A DNA stretch of 64,000 nt from positions 1-64,000 of the forward strand of contig NZ_JAIUGV010000005.1 of the NCBI RefSeq assembly GCF_020164745.1, read 5' to 3'. Position numbers and translations under genes: made by a program. The DNA is from Mesorhizobium sp. ES1-4. Its GTDB lineage: Bacteria > Pseudomonadota > Alphaproteobacteria > Rhizobiales > Rhizobiaceae. A model generated the notes under the pieces. The model worked only from the letters and a program-made list of their open reading frames with translations. It ran no database searches and was not told where the DNA came from. This document shows positions 46,159 to 61,571 of the stretch, one piece after another. Positions within the stretch are counted from its first letter, which is position 1. Every line of letters begins with the position of its first letter.

Positions 46159-47502
46159 ATGCCGGTAGCCAGGTGAGGGGCAGCGCCTACGTGACAGGAC
46201 ATTCCAGGTCGACTGCAGGGGAGCGCCGCCCCTCATCCGCCCATCGCGCACCTTCTCCCCGCGAACGGGGAGAAGGTGAAGACATCGCCATCGTCGGCGG
46301 CGGCATCATCGGCATCTGCGCGGCGGCCTTCCTTGCCGAGGCCGGGCTTGACGTCACGGTCTTCGACCGGACGGGCGTCTGCGAGGAGACGAGCTCCGGC
46401 AACGCCGCCGCCTTCGCCTTCTCCGATGTGCTGCCATTGGCGCACAAGGGCATGATCCGGCAGCTGCCAAAATGGCTCGCCGATCCGCTCGGTCCGCTCA
46501 GCATCCCGCCGGCCTACCTGCCGAAGCTGCTGCCTTGGCTGATCCGGTTCTGGCGCGCCGGCGAAATACGAGGCGAGCCTGGCGGCGCAGGCCGGCATGA
46601 TGAAGCTTGCCGAGGCCCAATGGATGGGGCTGCTCGATCGTTCCGGAACACGGCCGATGCTGCGCGAGGACGGCTCGCTCGAACTCTACGAGAGCGAAGC
46701 GGAATTCCGCGCCTCGCTGTCCGGCTGGGCGGCGCGCGAGCGTTTCGGCATCGGCTTCCGTCATATCGAGGGCGAGGACCTGGCGGGCTTGCAGCCCGGG
46801 CTGTCACCGCGTTTCGTCAAGGGCACCTTCGTACCGGGATGGAAGACGGTCGCCGATCCAAAACTGCTCGGCAAGGCAGTATGGGCTTACGCGCAGTCCA
46901 AGGGCGCCCGCTTCGAGATGGCCCGCATAGACCGCGTCGCCGCGGATCAGGATGGCGCCGTGCTGACGCTGGCCGACGGCACTACGAGGCAAGCCGGGCG
47001 CCTTGTCGTCGCGGCCGGCGCCTGGTCGCACCTCCTGGCGCGGCAGCTCGGCGATCGCATTCCGCTGGAAACCGAACGCGGCTACAACACCACATTGCCC
47101 AGCAGTGCCTTCGACGTGAAGCGACAGCTGATCTTCTCCGGCCACGGCTTCGTCATCACGCCGCTCGATACGGGCCTGCGCGTTGGCGGTGCCGTCGAAC
47201 TCGGTGGCATCGAGCGGCCGCCCAACTTCAACAGGTCGAAAGCGCTGCTGCGGAAGGCGCGACAGTTCCTGCCGGGGCTCGACGCTTCGGGCGGGCGCGA
47301 ATGGATGGGGTTCCGGCCCTCGCTGCCGGACTCGGTGCCTGTCATCGGCAAGGCGCCGGGAGCCCCGTCGGTGGTGTATGCCTTCGGCCACGGCCATCTC
47401 GGCCTGACCCAGGCGGCGGCGACCGGGCGGTTGATCCGCGAACTCGTCCTGGGGCAGGATGCGTCTGTTGATCTGGCCCCTTTCAGCCCACAACGGTTTT
47501 GA
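46159..47502 (+). pseudogene. D-hydroxyproline dehydrogenase-type FAD oxidoreductase, interrupted
   Basis: DadA-like FAD oxidoreductase expected to oxidise cis-4-hydroxy-D-proline. The FAD motif IAIVGGGIIGICAAAFLAEAG starts at about 46285, and the C-terminal half ends with FGHGHLGLTQAA. Two lesions are visible. First, ATG CCG GTA GCC at 46159, with GAGGAGA before it, looks like the original start but hits a stop after five codons, because a RIME-like palindrome separates it from the FAD motif. Only a GTG at 46173 opens the frame. Second, the frame shifts near 46560-46575 (after RFWRAG): the downstream part reads one base later, from a +1 or -2 change. Sequencing error cannot be excluded for the shift. 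Confidence 0.8.
46174..46271. repeat. RIME-like palindromic intergenic element inside the dehydrogenase gene
   Basis: GAGGGGCAGCGC (46174) pairs with GCGCCGCCCCTC (46224) at 11 of 12 bases. A second hairpin, CTTCTCCCCG / CGGGGAGAAG, follows at 46252-46275. This two-hairpin layout is the widespread rhizobial intergenic mosaic element. Here it lies within five codons of the likely original start codon. Confidence 0.75.
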
Positions 47503-47517
47503 TCTTCGAGGAGCGAC

Positions 47518-48519
47518 ATGGCCAAGAAATCCTTCTTCTGCATCGACGGCCACACCTGCGGCAACCCGGTGCGGCTGGTCGCCGGCGGCGGGCCGCTGCT
47601 GCACGGCTCGACGATGATGGAACGGCGCGCGCATTTCCTCGCCGAATATGACTGGATCCGCACGGGCCTGATGTTCGAGCCGCGCGGCCACGACGTGATG
47701 TCGGGCTCGATCCTCTATCCGCCGACACGCGAGGATTGCGACATCGCCATCCTGTTCATCGAGACTTCCGGTTGCCTGCCCATGTGCGGCCACGGCACCA
47801 TCGGCACGGTGACGATGGCCATCGAGCACGGGCTGATCAAGCCGAGGACGCCGGGCGTGCTGCGGCTCGACACGCCGGCGGGCCTGGTCATCGCCGAATA
47901 CAAACACGTCGGCGAGTATGTCGAGGAGGTGCGCATCACCAATGTGCCGTCCTTCCTTTATGCCGAAGGCCTGACGGTGGAATGTCCCGGACTCGGCGAG
48001 ATTACCGTCGATGTCGCCTATGGCGGCAATTTCTACGCCATCGTCGAACCGCAGGCGAACTATCGCGACATGGCCGATCATTCGGCCGGCGATCTCATCG
48101 CCTGGAGCCCCGTGGTGCGGCAGCGCCTCAATGAGAAATATTCCTTCGTGCATCCGGAGAATCCCGGCATCAACCGCCTCTCCCATATGCTGTGGACCGG
48201 CAAGCCCACCGTGGACGGGGCCGACGCCCGCAATGCCGTCTTCTACGGTGACAAGGCGATCGACCGTTCGCCTTGCGGCACCGGCACATCGGCGCGCATG
48301 GCGCAGCTTCATGCCAAGGGCAAGCTCGGCGAAGGCGACGCCTTCGTCCATGAATCGATCATCGGTTCGCTGTTCAAGGGCAAGGTCGAAAAGGAGGTAA
48401 CAGTGGCTGGTAAGCCGGCAATCATCCCATCGATCGGCGGCTGGGCGAGAATGACCGGACTGAACACGATCTTCATCGACGACCGCGATCCGTTCGCACA
48501 TGGTTTCGTGGTCAAGTAG
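47518..48519 (+). CDS. 4-hydroxyproline 2-epimerase
   Basis: Converts trans-4-hydroxy-L-proline to cis-4-hydroxy-D-proline. The 333-residue protein is of the proline racemase family with both catalytic cysteines: Cys90 in PMCGHGTIG and Cys253 in SPCGTGTSAR. Trans-3-hydroxyproline dehydratases have Thr at one of these positions, so an epimerase is indicated. GAGGAG precedes the ATG, 15 bp after the dehydrogenase remnant. The 334 bp that follow (48520-48853) hold no gene, only a possible weak promoter around 48765-48793 for livH. Confidence 0.93.
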   Translation: MAKKSFFCIDGHTCGNPVRLVAGGGPLLHGSTMMERRAHFLAEYDWIRTGLMFEPRGHDVMSGSILYPPTREDCDIAILFIETSGCLPMCGHGTIGTVTMAIEHGLIKPRTPGVLRLDTPAGLVIAEYKHVGEYVEEVRITNVPSFLYAEGLTVECPGLGEITVDVAYGGNFYAIVEPQANYRDMADHSAGDLIAWSPVVRQRLNEKYSFVHPENPGINRLSHMLWTGKPTVDGADARNAVFYGDKAIDRSPCGTGTSARMAQLHAKGKLGEGDAFVHESIIGSLFKGKVEKEVTVAGKPAIIPSIGGWARMTGLNTIFIDDRDPFAHGFVVK

Positions 48520-48853
48520 GAGAATCTTGAGCTCGCGGAAAGGAGGGCGACGAAAAAGCGAACCGTGTCAGCAACGCAACGATTCTTCTCATCACCTAAT
48601 TTTGACGGTGGTTTCTTCGAAACGGAGCGCATGATGCGGCTCAATCGTCAAAGACATTGCGTTATGCCAATGATAGGGTCCGCGATAGTCCAGGGGCGGG
48701 TGCGAAAAACGGGCGATCGGGAAGACGTGACTTGCAAACACGCGGAGCGGTCAAAAAAATCACGTTGCAATCCGGGCTCGAAACTTTACGACTAGGGGAA
48801 ATACGAAAAGGAATGCGTCTGCATGGGCGACATTCCAGGGGAGCCATGTACAC

Positions 48854-49756
48854 ATGCAGTACTTTGTCCAGCAGCTTATCAATGGGCTGACGCTGGGATC
48901 GATCTATGGGTTGATCGCGATCGGCTACACGATGGTCTACGGCATCATCGGCATGATCAATTTCGCCCATGGCGACATCTTCATGGTGGGCGCTTTCACG
49001 GCGCTGATCGTCTTCCTCATCCTCGGCGCGCTGTTTTATTCGGTGCCCGTGGTCATCGCGCTGCTGGTCATGATGATCGTGGCGATGCTGCTCACCAGCC
49101 TCTACAACTGGACGATCGAGAAAGTGGCCTACCGGCCGCTGCGTGGTTCGTTCCGGCTGGCGCCGCTGATCACCGCCATCGGCATGTCGATCGCGCTGTC
49201 GAACTTCGTCCAGGTGACCCAGGGTCCGCGCAACAAGCCGATCCCGCCGATGGTCAGCCAGGTCTACAACATCAATGGCGTCAGCGTGTCGCTGAAGCAG
49301 ATCATCATCGTCGTCGTCACAGCCCTGCTGTTGGCGTTGTTCTGGTACCTGGTCAACAAGACATCGCTTGGCCGGGCGCAACGCGCCTGCGAGCAGGACC
49401 GCAAGATGGCCGCACTGCTCGGCATCGACGTCGACCGCACCATCTCGATCACCTTCATCATGGGTGCGGCCCTTGCCGCCGTCGCCGGCACGCTGTTCCT
49501 GATGTATTACGGCGTCATCGCCTTCTCGGACGGCTTCGTACCAGGCGTGAAAGCCTTCACCGCCGCGGTGCTTGGCGGCATCGGCTCGCTTCCGGGCGCC
49601 GTGCTCGGCGGGCTGCTGATCGGCTTCATCGAGAGCATGTGGTCGGCCTATTTCTCGATCGACTACAAGGACGTCGCCGCCTTCTCCATCCTGGCGATCG
49701 TCCTGATCTTCCTGCCTTCCGGCATATTGGGCCGGCCAGAAGTCGAAAAGGTCTGA
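48854..49756 (+). CDS. livH: Branched-chain amino acid ABC transporter permease LivH
   Basis: Inner-membrane permease of 300 residues with about eight helices. It opens QLINGLTLGSIYGLIAIGYTMVYGIIGMINFAHGD, the diagnostic LivH start, and contains LGIDVDRTISITFIMGAALAAVAG, the coupling loop to the ATPases. It heads a six-gene liv set on one strand. Substrate could be branched-chain amino acids, or another amino acid. Confidence 0.95.
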   Translation: MQYFVQQLINGLTLGSIYGLIAIGYTMVYGIIGMINFAHGDIFMVGAFTALIVFLILGALFYSVPVVIALLVMMIVAMLLTSLYNWTIEKVAYRPLRGSFRLAPLITAIGMSIALSNFVQVTQGPRNKPIPPMVSQVYNINGVSVSLKQIIIVVVTALLLALFWYLVNKTSLGRAQRACEQDRKMAALLGIDVDRTISITFIMGAALAAVAGTLFLMYYGVIAFSDGFVPGVKAFTAAVLGGIGSLPGAVLGGLLIGFIESMWSAYFSIDYKDVAAFSILAIVLIFLPSGILGRPEVEKV

Positions 49757-49760
49757 GACC

Positions 49761-51355
49761 ATGGCCGTGACCGTTTCTCCAGAGCGCGACATTGTCGCCA
49801 GCCCCGTGCAGCGCGCGCTGCGCGAGGGCTTCTATGCCGGCGCCATCGCGCTTGGCCTGTTCGTGCTGTTCATCGGCCTCAAGACCGACCAGAACATTTC
49901 CAACGAACTGGTCCTCGTGCAGCGCTGGGGCCTGCTTGCCGCGGTGGTGATCGCCACCGCCGTCGGACGCTTCCTTTACGTTGCCTATGGCCAACCCTTC
50001 ATTGCCAACCAGAAAATCACCGACGCGGCCACCGGCCTGTTGCCGGCCAGCGTGGCATCGCGCTTCTTCCAACTGCCCTGGTTCATCGGGGCAATCGTCG
50101 CCGCGGTGCTGTTGTTCGTGTTCAACGGCTCGCTTGAAGGATGGGTGGGCGCGGCGCCGGCAGGCTATCTGCAATTCCTGCGCGCCCTGGCGGTCATCTA
50201 TGCGCTGGCCTGTGTGATCTATTATTACCGCGGCTTCATCCACGCCAACTTCACCAAGCTCGGCATTGCCGCCCTGGTGTTGTATCCGATCATCGTCGTC
50301 GTCGTGCTGTCACTGATGTCGTGGTCGTTCGTCGGCGGCCTGCAAGGGTCGCTGAAATGGGTCGACAATTTCGGCATCCAGATCCTGATCTATGTGATGC
50401 TGGCCTGGGGCCTCAACATCGTCGTCGGCCTCGCCGGCCTGCTCGACCTCGGTTACGTCGCCTTCTACGCGGTCGGCGCCTATGCCTATGCGCTGCTCGG
50501 CACGCATTTCGGGCTGTCGTTCTGGATCCTGCTGCCGGCGGCCGGCGCCATGGCCGCGTTCTGGGGCGTGCTGCTCGGCTTTCCGGTGCTGCGCCTGCGC
50601 GGCGACTATCTGGCGATCGTGACGCTCGCCTTCGGCGAGATCATCCGCCTGGTGATCATCAACTGGCGCGACGTGACCAACGGCTCGGCCGGCATTTCCG
50701 GCATCCCGAAGGTCACGTTCTTCGGCCTGATGAGCTTCAACGTCTCGGATCCGAATTACATCGGCAAGGTGCTGCACATCGCCACCTCGAGCGCCTACTA
50801 CAAGATCTTCCTCTATTACCTGATCCTGGGGCTTTGCATGCTCACCGCCTTCGTCACCATCAGGTTGAGGCGCATGCCGGTCGGTCGTGCCTGGGAAGCG
50901 CTGCGCGAGGACGAGATCGCCTGCCGCTCGCTCGGCATCAACACCACCACGACCAAGCTCACCGCCTTTGCCACCGGCGCCATGTTCGGCGGTTTCGCCG
51001 GCTCCTTCTTCGCCGCCCGGCAAGGGTTTGTCAGCCCGGAATCCTTCGTCTTCCTGGAATCGGCCATTATCCTGGCCATCGTCGTGCTTGGCGGCATGGG
51101 ATCGCTGGTCGGCATCGCCGTTGCCGCGATGGTGATGATCGGCGGCACCGAGGCGCTGCGCGAGCTCGACTTCCTCAAGCAGGTCTTCGGGCCCGATTTC
51201 ACACCGGAACTCTACCGCATGCTTCTGTTCGGCATCGCGATGGTCGTCGTCATGCTGTGGAAGCCGCGCGGCTTTGTCGGCAGTCGTGAACCAACCGCCT
51301 TCCTCAAGGAGCGAAGGGCTGTCTCAAGCTCCTTCACCAAGGAGGGGCACGGCTG

Positions 51356-51356
<1 letters not shown>
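49761..51356 (+). CDS. livM: Branched-chain amino acid ABC transporter permease LivM
   Basis: Second permease subunit, 531 residues. The C-terminal 330 residues are normal LivM (AWGLNIVVGLAGLLDLGYVAFYAVGAY; LRGDYLAIVTLAFGEIIRL). The N-terminal 190 residues add about four more helices of the LIV-I membrane extension common in alphaproteobacteria. The stop overlaps the livG start by one base. Confidence 0.95.
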
Positions 51357-52836
<1,480 letters not shown>

Positions 52837-52837
<1 letters not shown>

Positions 52838-53565
52838 TGGCCGCGACAACGCTGCTCGATATCAAGGGCGTGGAGACCTATTACGGCAACATCCGTGCCC
52901 TGAATGGCGTCAACGTCAGCGTCAAGCAAGGTGAGATCGTGGCGCTGATCGGCGCCAACGGCGCCGGCAAGTCGACGCTGATGATGACCATCTTCGGGGC
53001 CCCACGCGCCCGCACAGGCACCATCGCATTCGCCGGGACCGACATCACCCAGTTGCCGACGCACGAAATCGCACGCATGCGGATTGCGCAGTCACCCGAG
53101 GGCCGGCGCATCTTCCCGCGCATGACGGTGATGGAAAACCTGCAGATGGGCGCCAGCCTCGACAACCTCAAATACTATGGCGAGGATGTCGAGAAGGTGT
53201 TCACGCTGTTCCCCAGGCTGAAGGAGCGCATCGCCCAGCGTGGCGGTACGTTGTCGGGCGGCGAGCAGCAGATGCTGTCGATCGGACGCGCCTTGATGGC
53301 GAGGCCGAAACTGCTTCTGCTCGACGAGCCGTCGCTGGGTCTGGCGCCGCTGATCGTCAAGCAGATCTTCGACGCCATCCGCGAATTGAACCGCACCCAG
53401 GGGCTGACCGTGTTCCTGGTCGAGCAGAACGCGTTCGGCGCGCTCAAGCTCGCCACGCGCGGCTATGTCATGGTCAACGGCAATGTGACGATGAGCGGCA
53501 CCGGCAAGGAGTTGCTCGCCAATCCGGAAGTGCGCGCCGCCTATCTCGAAGGCGGACATCACTGA
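52837..53565 (+). CDS. livF: Branched-chain amino acid ABC transporter ATPase LivF
   Basis: Second ATPase, 242 residues, with Walker A GANGAGKST, signature LSGGEQQMLSIGRAL and Walker B LLLLDEPSLGLAP. The ATG overlaps the livG stop (GTGATG), so it is coupled. Confidence 0.96.
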
Positions 53566-53582
53566 TCTCAGGAGTCTTCACC

Positions 53583-53930
53583 ATGCAAGGCATTCTCTAC
53601 GAGGAACCGTCGATCTGGCAGTTCTTCTTCGTCACCTGCCTGCTCGGCGGCTGGGCGGCCTGGATGACCGGCAAGGCCAGCGCCCAGACCTGGCGCAGCT
53701 TCGTCCACCTGTTTGCCTATCTGCTCGGGCTCGGCATCGGCATCCGCTTCATCCATCATGCGCTGTTCAACGGCACGATGTTCTCGCTGCATTACTATGT
53801 CGTCGACACAATCGTGCTGATGATACTGGGCTTTGTCGGCTATCAATACACACGAACCAACCAGATGGTCACACAATATAATTGGCTCTATGAAAGAGCT
53901 TCAATCTTGAGCTGGAAACCGAAAGGTTGA
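53583..53930 (+). CDS. Small membrane protein of the liv operon (DUF6867-like)
   Basis: The 115-residue protein has three predicted helices (about 12-30, 40-60, 75-95) with a Trp-rich opening (EEPSIWQFFFVTCLLGGWAAW). It matches the DUF6867-type proteins that sit between livF and livK in rhizobia. Function is unknown; position suggests a part in assembling or tuning the transporter. Confidence 0.8.
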   Translation: MQGILYEEPSIWQFFFVTCLLGGWAAWMTGKASAQTWRSFVHLFAYLLGLGIGIRFIHHALFNGTMFSLHYYVVDTIVLMILGFVGYQYTRTNQMVTQYNWLYERASILSWKPKG

Positions 53931-54067
53931 GGTTCATCATTAACGCCGCGTCAGGGATGAATCGGCGTGACAAGTGCCTGAAAATCGGCAAACTATGCTT
54001 TCTGCGATAAGGGTGGGCATCGCATGAAAGCTTCATTCACGCCCACTCCGTTAATGGGAGCGTTTAA

Positions 54068-55183
54068 ATGAAAAAGTCACTTTTGTCCGCCGTGGCCCTG
54101 ACCGCGCTCGTCGCGTTCAGCGGCAACGCGTGGGCTGATGTATTGTTCGGCGTCGCCGGTCCGATCACCGGCCCGAACGCGGCCTTCGGCGCACAGCTGC
54201 AGAAGGGCGCCGAGGCAGCCGTTGCCGCTATCAATGCCAAGGGCGGCATAAACGGCGAACAGATCAAGCTCGAAGTCGGCGACGACGTCTCCGATCCGAA
54301 GCAGGGCATCTCGGTTGCCAACAAGTTCGTCGGCGATGGCGTCAAGTTCGTGATCGGCCACTTCAACTCGGGCGTGTCGATCCCGGCCTCGGAAGTCTAC
54401 GCCGAAAACAACATCGTCGAAATCACGCCGGCCGCGACCAATCCGAAGTTCACCGAGCGCGGCCTGTGGAACGTGTTCCGTACCTGCGGACGCGACGACC
54501 AGCAGGGCGCCATCGCCGGCGCATACATCGCGGCGAATTTCAAGGATGCCAAGGTTGCGGTCATCCATGACAAGACCCCTTATGGCCAGGGCCTCGCCGA
54601 CGAAACCAAGAAGGCGATGAATGCCGCCGGCGTCACGGAAGTGATGTATGAAGGCGTCAATGTCGGCGACAAGGACTTCTCGGCGCTGATCGCCAAGATG
54701 AAGGAAGCCGGCGTCACCTTGATCTACTGGGGTGGCCTGCACACCGAAGCCGGCCTCATCATCCGCCAGTCGGCGGATCAGGGCCTCAAGGCAACGCTGA
54801 TGTCGGGTGACGGCATCGTGACGGACGAACTCGCCGCGATCGCGGGTGACGCCGTCGCCGGCACACTCAACACGTTCGGCCCCGACCCGCGCCTGATCCC
54901 GGCCAACAAGGAACTCGTCGAGAAGTTCCGCGCGCAGGGCTTCGAGCCGGAAGCCTACACGCTCTACGCCTATGCCGCCGTGCAGGTGGTCGCCGAGGCG
55001 GCCGCCGCCGCCAAGACGAACGATCCGCAGGCCGTCGCCAAGGCGATGCATGAAAACGGCCCGTTCCCGACCGTTCTGGGCGACCTTGCCTATGACGCCA
55101 AGGGCGACCCGAAGCTGCCGGGCTACATCATGTACGAGTGGAAGAAGAAGGACGACGGAAAGTATTCCTGGTTCCCGAAATAA
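54068..55183 (+). CDS. livK: Branched-chain amino acid ABC transporter substrate-binding protein LivK
   Basis: Periplasmic binding protein of 371 residues. It has a signal peptide ([23 protein letters not shown]) and the leucine/isoleucine/valine-binding fold ([46 protein letters not shown]). It has its own 137-bp upstream region, and a strong terminator follows, so it is probably expressed above the permease genes. Confidence 0.95.
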   Translation: MKKSLLSAVALTALVAFSGNAWADVLFGVAGPITGPNAAFGAQLQKGAEAAVAAINAKGGINGEQIKLEVGDDVSDPKQGISVANKFVGDGVKFVIGHFNSGVSIPASEVYAENNIVEITPAATNPKFTERGLWNVFRTCGRDDQQGAIAGAYIAANFKDAKVAVIHDKTPYGQGLADETKKAMNAAGVTEVMYEGVNVGDKDFSALIAKMKEAGVTLIYWGGLHTEAGLIIRQSADQGLKATLMSGDGIVTDELAAIAGDAVAGTLNTFGPDPRLIPANKELVEKFRAQGFEPEAYTLYAYAAVQVVAEAAAAAKTNDPQAVAKAMHENGPFPTVLGDLAYDAKGDPKLPGYIMYEWKKKDDGKYSWFPK

Positions 55184-55209
55184 GCTGCTCGGACCATTTC
55201 GAGACCACG

Positions 55210-55240
55210 ATGCCCGGCGCTCGCGCCGGGCATTTTTTTG
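55210..55240 (+). terminator. Intrinsic terminator after livK
   Basis: ATGCCCGGC-GCTCGC-GCCGGGCAT followed by seven T. It is a textbook intrinsic terminator 27 bp after the livK stop. The rest of the gap up to 55559 shows no gene. Confidence 0.95.
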
Positions 55241-55559
55241 CGCCGGCATGCTCCCGGATGGATCGCGAGGGCTGCGGCATGGCCGAGCTTTGACAGCGAT
55301 CGATACCATTTGAGGAAGGCTTGATGCCATTGCGGCCGGCACCGTTTCACGCTTTCCCCAATTGGTTTAGCCGCGAAACGATCATGTCTTGAACGGTGGC
55401 ACCGGCGCTTTGCCGTGCATTTGACCGGATGCGACCTGACTTGGCGCAAAGAATCGATTTCAACCGATTGAATCCTGCGTCAATTCTGTTTGCGCTGCAG
55501 CATTTTCACGCTAATCATTGCACCGATTTCCCGTTCCTTCCGCTGCTGGAGCCCAGTCC

Positions 55560-59018
<3,459 letters not shown>

Positions 59019-59030
59019 GGCGCGAATAGC

Positions 59031-59127
59031 GTCGTCCTGCGCTTCCGGTGCTCACGAACTTTAAGTACGCTCCGCTGCGGTTCTCGGAAGCCACCATTCT
59101 CGGCTCGGCCTGAGGTGAATCTCGATA
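59031..59127. repeat. Dispersed repeat (family 2), right part
   Basis: Contains the element interior (GCTTCCGGTGCTCACGAACT..AAGTACGCTCCG..CGGTTCTCG) and its right end (CTCGGCCTGAGGTGAATCTCG). The left end is absent. It lies in the 276-bp gap between pyc and gapR, which otherwise shows only the gapR ribosome site. Confidence 0.8.
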
Positions 59128-59294
59128 GGCCCAAGCCGATGTCGGCGAGATGGTTTTCGGCTTCTGTCGGCAGGCCCTTGGTGAGCTGTTCGATAACCGC
59201 TTGACCCCGTGCCCCCGGTCGGGCATCGAACCGCTGAAATTCGCCGCCGGCTGTTTTCCGAGTCGCGGCGCGGAGCCAATCCTTGGAGAAAAAC

Positions 59295-59555
59295 ATGGCC
59301 GACGATATTACCGAGACCAGCCAGACTGTTGCCGCCGGCCAGCTGCGTGCCCTCATCGAACGCATCGAGCGGCTCGAGGAAGAAAAGAAGACGATTTCCG
59401 ACGACATCAAGGAAGTCTTCGCCGAGGCCAAGGGCACCGGTTTCGACACCAAGGCAATCCGCACCATCATCCGGTTGCGCAAGAAGGATCAGGCCGAGCG
59501 CCAGGAGGAGGATGCCATCCTCGACCTGTACATGGCGGCGCTCGGCATGGTGTAG
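59295..59555 (+). CDS. gapR: Nucleoid-associated protein GapR (DUF2312)
   Basis: Small DNA-binding protein that clamps overtwisted DNA, known from Caulobacter. The 86-residue protein has the DUF2312 pattern [35 protein letters not shown] and [13 protein letters not shown], all helical. The ATG at 59295 (MADDITETS) follows TTGGAG by 7 bp. Confidence 0.93.
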   Translation: MADDITETSQTVAAGQLRALIERIERLEEEKKTISDDIKEVFAEAKGTGFDTKAIRTIIRLRKKDQAERQEEDAILDLYMAALGMV

Positions 59556-59609
59556 CACTAACCGGCCCGGCGCCGACGTGGTTGCCGGAGATGCGCGGGT
59601 CGAACCCAT

Positions 59610-60065
59610 ATGAGTGAATTCGACTTCGGCGGCCGCCGCGCCTCGGAATTCCGCCATCGCGGCTTCTGGTCGCTGTTCGCTGAGCGGCATCCGGAAGAAA
59701 GAGCCCGGCTGGCGCGGCGTGGCCCCTGGTTCTGGCAGCGCGGGCTGCCGGACTTCGCCTTGGTCATTTCGATGTATGTCGCGCCGGCGCAGAACCATGT
59801 CGGGGTCTTCTTCGGCCGCAACGAGAAGTTCGGCGCCACGCAAAGCTGGTCCCGGCTGAAGCCGTTCCAGCCGGCGATCGAAGACAGGCTGAAGCTCCGG
59901 CCGGAACAAAGCTGCGAGGGTCTCGGTATCAACTCGATGTGGCGCGTCAACTGCTATGCCGAGGACAACTGGCCGGCGATCACCGACTGGCTGGTGACGG
60001 AATGCTCGCGTGTCGAGCGCGCCGTCATTGAGGTGCTGGGAGACGAAGGCCTGCCGCGAATCTGA
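59610..60065 (+). CDS. DUF4268-like hypothetical protein
   Basis: The 151-residue protein is soluble and has no signal peptide. Segments such as RHRGFWSLFAERHPEE, FALVISMYVAPAQNHVGVFF and NWPAITDWLVTECSRVERAV fit the DUF4268 pattern (helix-strand-helix, often next to nuclease-like proteins). A nuclease core is not visible. Function is unknown. It is 54 bp after gapR on the same strand. Confidence 0.6.
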   Translation: MSEFDFGGRRASEFRHRGFWSLFAERHPEERARLARRGPWFWQRGLPDFALVISMYVAPAQNHVGVFFGRNEKFGATQSWSRLKPFQPAIEDRLKLRPEQSCEGLGINSMWRVNCYAEDNWPAITDWLVTECSRVERAVIEVLGDEGLPRI

Positions 60066-60095
60066 CGCGCTCCGCTCCTGCCTCGCCGCTCGGCT

Positions 60096-60602
60096 TCAGT
60101 TCGGCCGCTCATCTTGGCCAATTTCGTCCAGATGCTGCTGCAGAGCCAGTCGATCGAGCGATCCTATCGGCAGATTCACGAACAGCGCGATGCGGTTGCT
60201 CATCATGCGAAAGGCCTCGGCGAAGGCGAAATGCCGCTCGGCTTCGGTGCCGCCGGCCTTGGCCGGATCCGGCACCGCCCAAAGTGCAGTCATCGGATGA
60301 CCGGGCCACACCGGGCAACTTTCATTCGCCGTGCTGTCGCAGACGGTGAAGACGAAGTTCATTTCCGGTGCGCCGGGTTTGGAAAACTCGTCCCAGCTCT
60401 TCGACCTGGCGAAGGACGTGTCGTAATTCAGGTTCTCCAGCAGCTGCAGCGTACGGGGATTGACGGTTCCCTTTGGCTGAGAGCCGGCGGAAAAGGCCTT
60501 GAAGCGGCCGGCGCCGAGACGATTGAGAAGTGCCTCGCCCATGATCGACCGGGCCGAGTTGGCGTTGCAGAGAAAGAGAACATTGTAGACATGGTCGCCC
60601 AT
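60096..60602 (-). CDS. arsC: Arsenate reductase ArsC (LMW-phosphatase type)
   Basis: Thioredoxin-type arsenate reductase that converts arsenate to arsenite. The 168-residue protein has the P-loop CNANSARS (C-x5-R, nucleophile Cys12) and second-Cys regions around FTVCDSTANESCPVWPGHP, which identify ArsC rather than a protein-tyrosine phosphatase. No arsenic regulator or pump is adjacent, so it may be a stand-alone gene. Confidence 0.9.
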   Translation of the reverse strand: MGDHVYNVLFLCNANSARSIMGEALLNRLGAGRFKAFSAGSQPKGTVNPRTLQLLENLNYDTSFARSKSWDEFSKPGAPEMNFVFTVCDSTANESCPVWPGHPMTALWAVPDPAKAGGTEAERHFAFAEAFRMMSNRIALFVNLPIGSLDRLALQQHLDEIGQDERPN

Positions 60603-60730
60603 TGCGAACTCCTCCGTGATGACTGTGCAATAAACAGAAACAACAAAGCTTCGGGAAAACGGTTGCCTTGATGGCAGATTTCCATGTCATGCTCGTGTCG
60701 CATTTCTGACCGGGGTCGCTTCGGCATATT

Positions 60731-61037
60731 ATGGATGCCCCGCACTTGAAACTTGATCTCGTGGGCGAACCAAAGCCGGCGCACACGGTGATCCCGGCCG
60801 ACTTCTCACGCGCCCTGGCGCGACGCGGTGCCGCTCGACCGCTTGTTCTGGCGCGACACGGTCGTCGGCGCCACATCAGCATCGCCTCATCGGTGGCGGC
60901 ACTCGTCGTGCTCGGCCTGAAGCTGCCGTGTGGCGGACAGCCAAGAAAGCTGGCGGCGCCAAGGCTTCGCTTGTCATGCTGGGTTCGGCGCACTGCCTGA
61001 TCGCGGCGGTCGTCGTCCGACGCGGCTGCCCGAAAAT
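60731..61037 (+). pseudogene. Decayed small membrane protein
   Basis: Protein-like segments lie in order but in different frames: MDAPHLKLDLVGEPKPAHTV, then WRDAVPLDRLFWRDTVVGA one frame over, then HISIASSVAALVVLGLKLP back in the first frame, then VWRTAKKAGGAKASLVMLG in a third. This looks like a membrane protein of about 120 residues broken by at least two frameshifts and a deletion. It occupies most of the 487-bp gap between arsC and msrB. I do not know the family. Confidence 0.5.
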
Positions 61038-61040
61038 AAG

Positions 61041-61064
61041 AAAGGGCGGCCGGAGCCGCCCTTT
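61041..61064 (-). terminator. Intrinsic terminator of msrB
   Basis: AAAGGGCGGC / GCCGCCCTTT stem with a 4-base loop. On the minus strand it is followed by CTTATTTTC, so it serves the msrB transcript, whose stop codon is 25 bp away. Confidence 0.85.
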
Positions 61065-61089
61065 GCAAGATGTGTCGACCGCGCCTCGT

Positions 61090-61494
61090 TCAGGCCGCCG
61101 GCTCGAATTTCAGCGCTACGCCGTTGATGCAGTAGCGCAGGCCGGTCGGCGGCGGGCCGTCCTCGAAGACATGGCCGAGATGGCTGCCGCAACGCGCGCA
61201 GTGGCATTCGGTCCGGACCATGCCATAGCTGCGGTCGACCGTGTTCTCGACCGAGCCCGGTACCGGATCGTTGAAGCTCGGCCAGCCGGTGCCGCTCTCG
61301 AACTTCAGCGTGGATTGGAACAGCGGCTGGTCGCAGCCGACGCAGGAAAAAGTGCCGGCACGCTTCTCATAGAGCAGCGCGCAACTTCCCGGCCGCTCGG
61401 TACCGTGATTGCGCATGACCGCGTATTGCTCCGGCGTCAGCCGGGCGCGCCATTCGGCGTCGGTTCGGGTGACGGGGTAAGTGTGGGTGTCCAT
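61090..61494 (-). CDS. msrB: Peptide-methionine (R)-S-oxide reductase MsrB
   Basis: Repairs oxidised methionine. The 134-residue protein has the zinc-binding cysteine pairs (CVGC and CARC), [10 protein letters not shown] and the catalytic Cys in [18 protein letters not shown] lies just before the ATG. It has no signal peptide, so it is cytoplasmic. Confidence 0.96.
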   Translation of the reverse strand: MDTHTYPVTRTDAEWRARLTPEQYAVMRNHGTERPGSCALLYEKRAGTFSCVGCDQPLFQSTLKFESGTGWPSFNDPVPGSVENTVDRSYGMVRTECHCARCGSHLGHVFEDGPPPTGLRYCINGVALKFEPAA

Positions 61495-61571
61495 CTGATC
61501 TCCTCAGCCTTGGCGGCTCGTTCTTGGTTGCAACGGGATATTCGCACAAACATAGGCATTTGTTACAGCGA

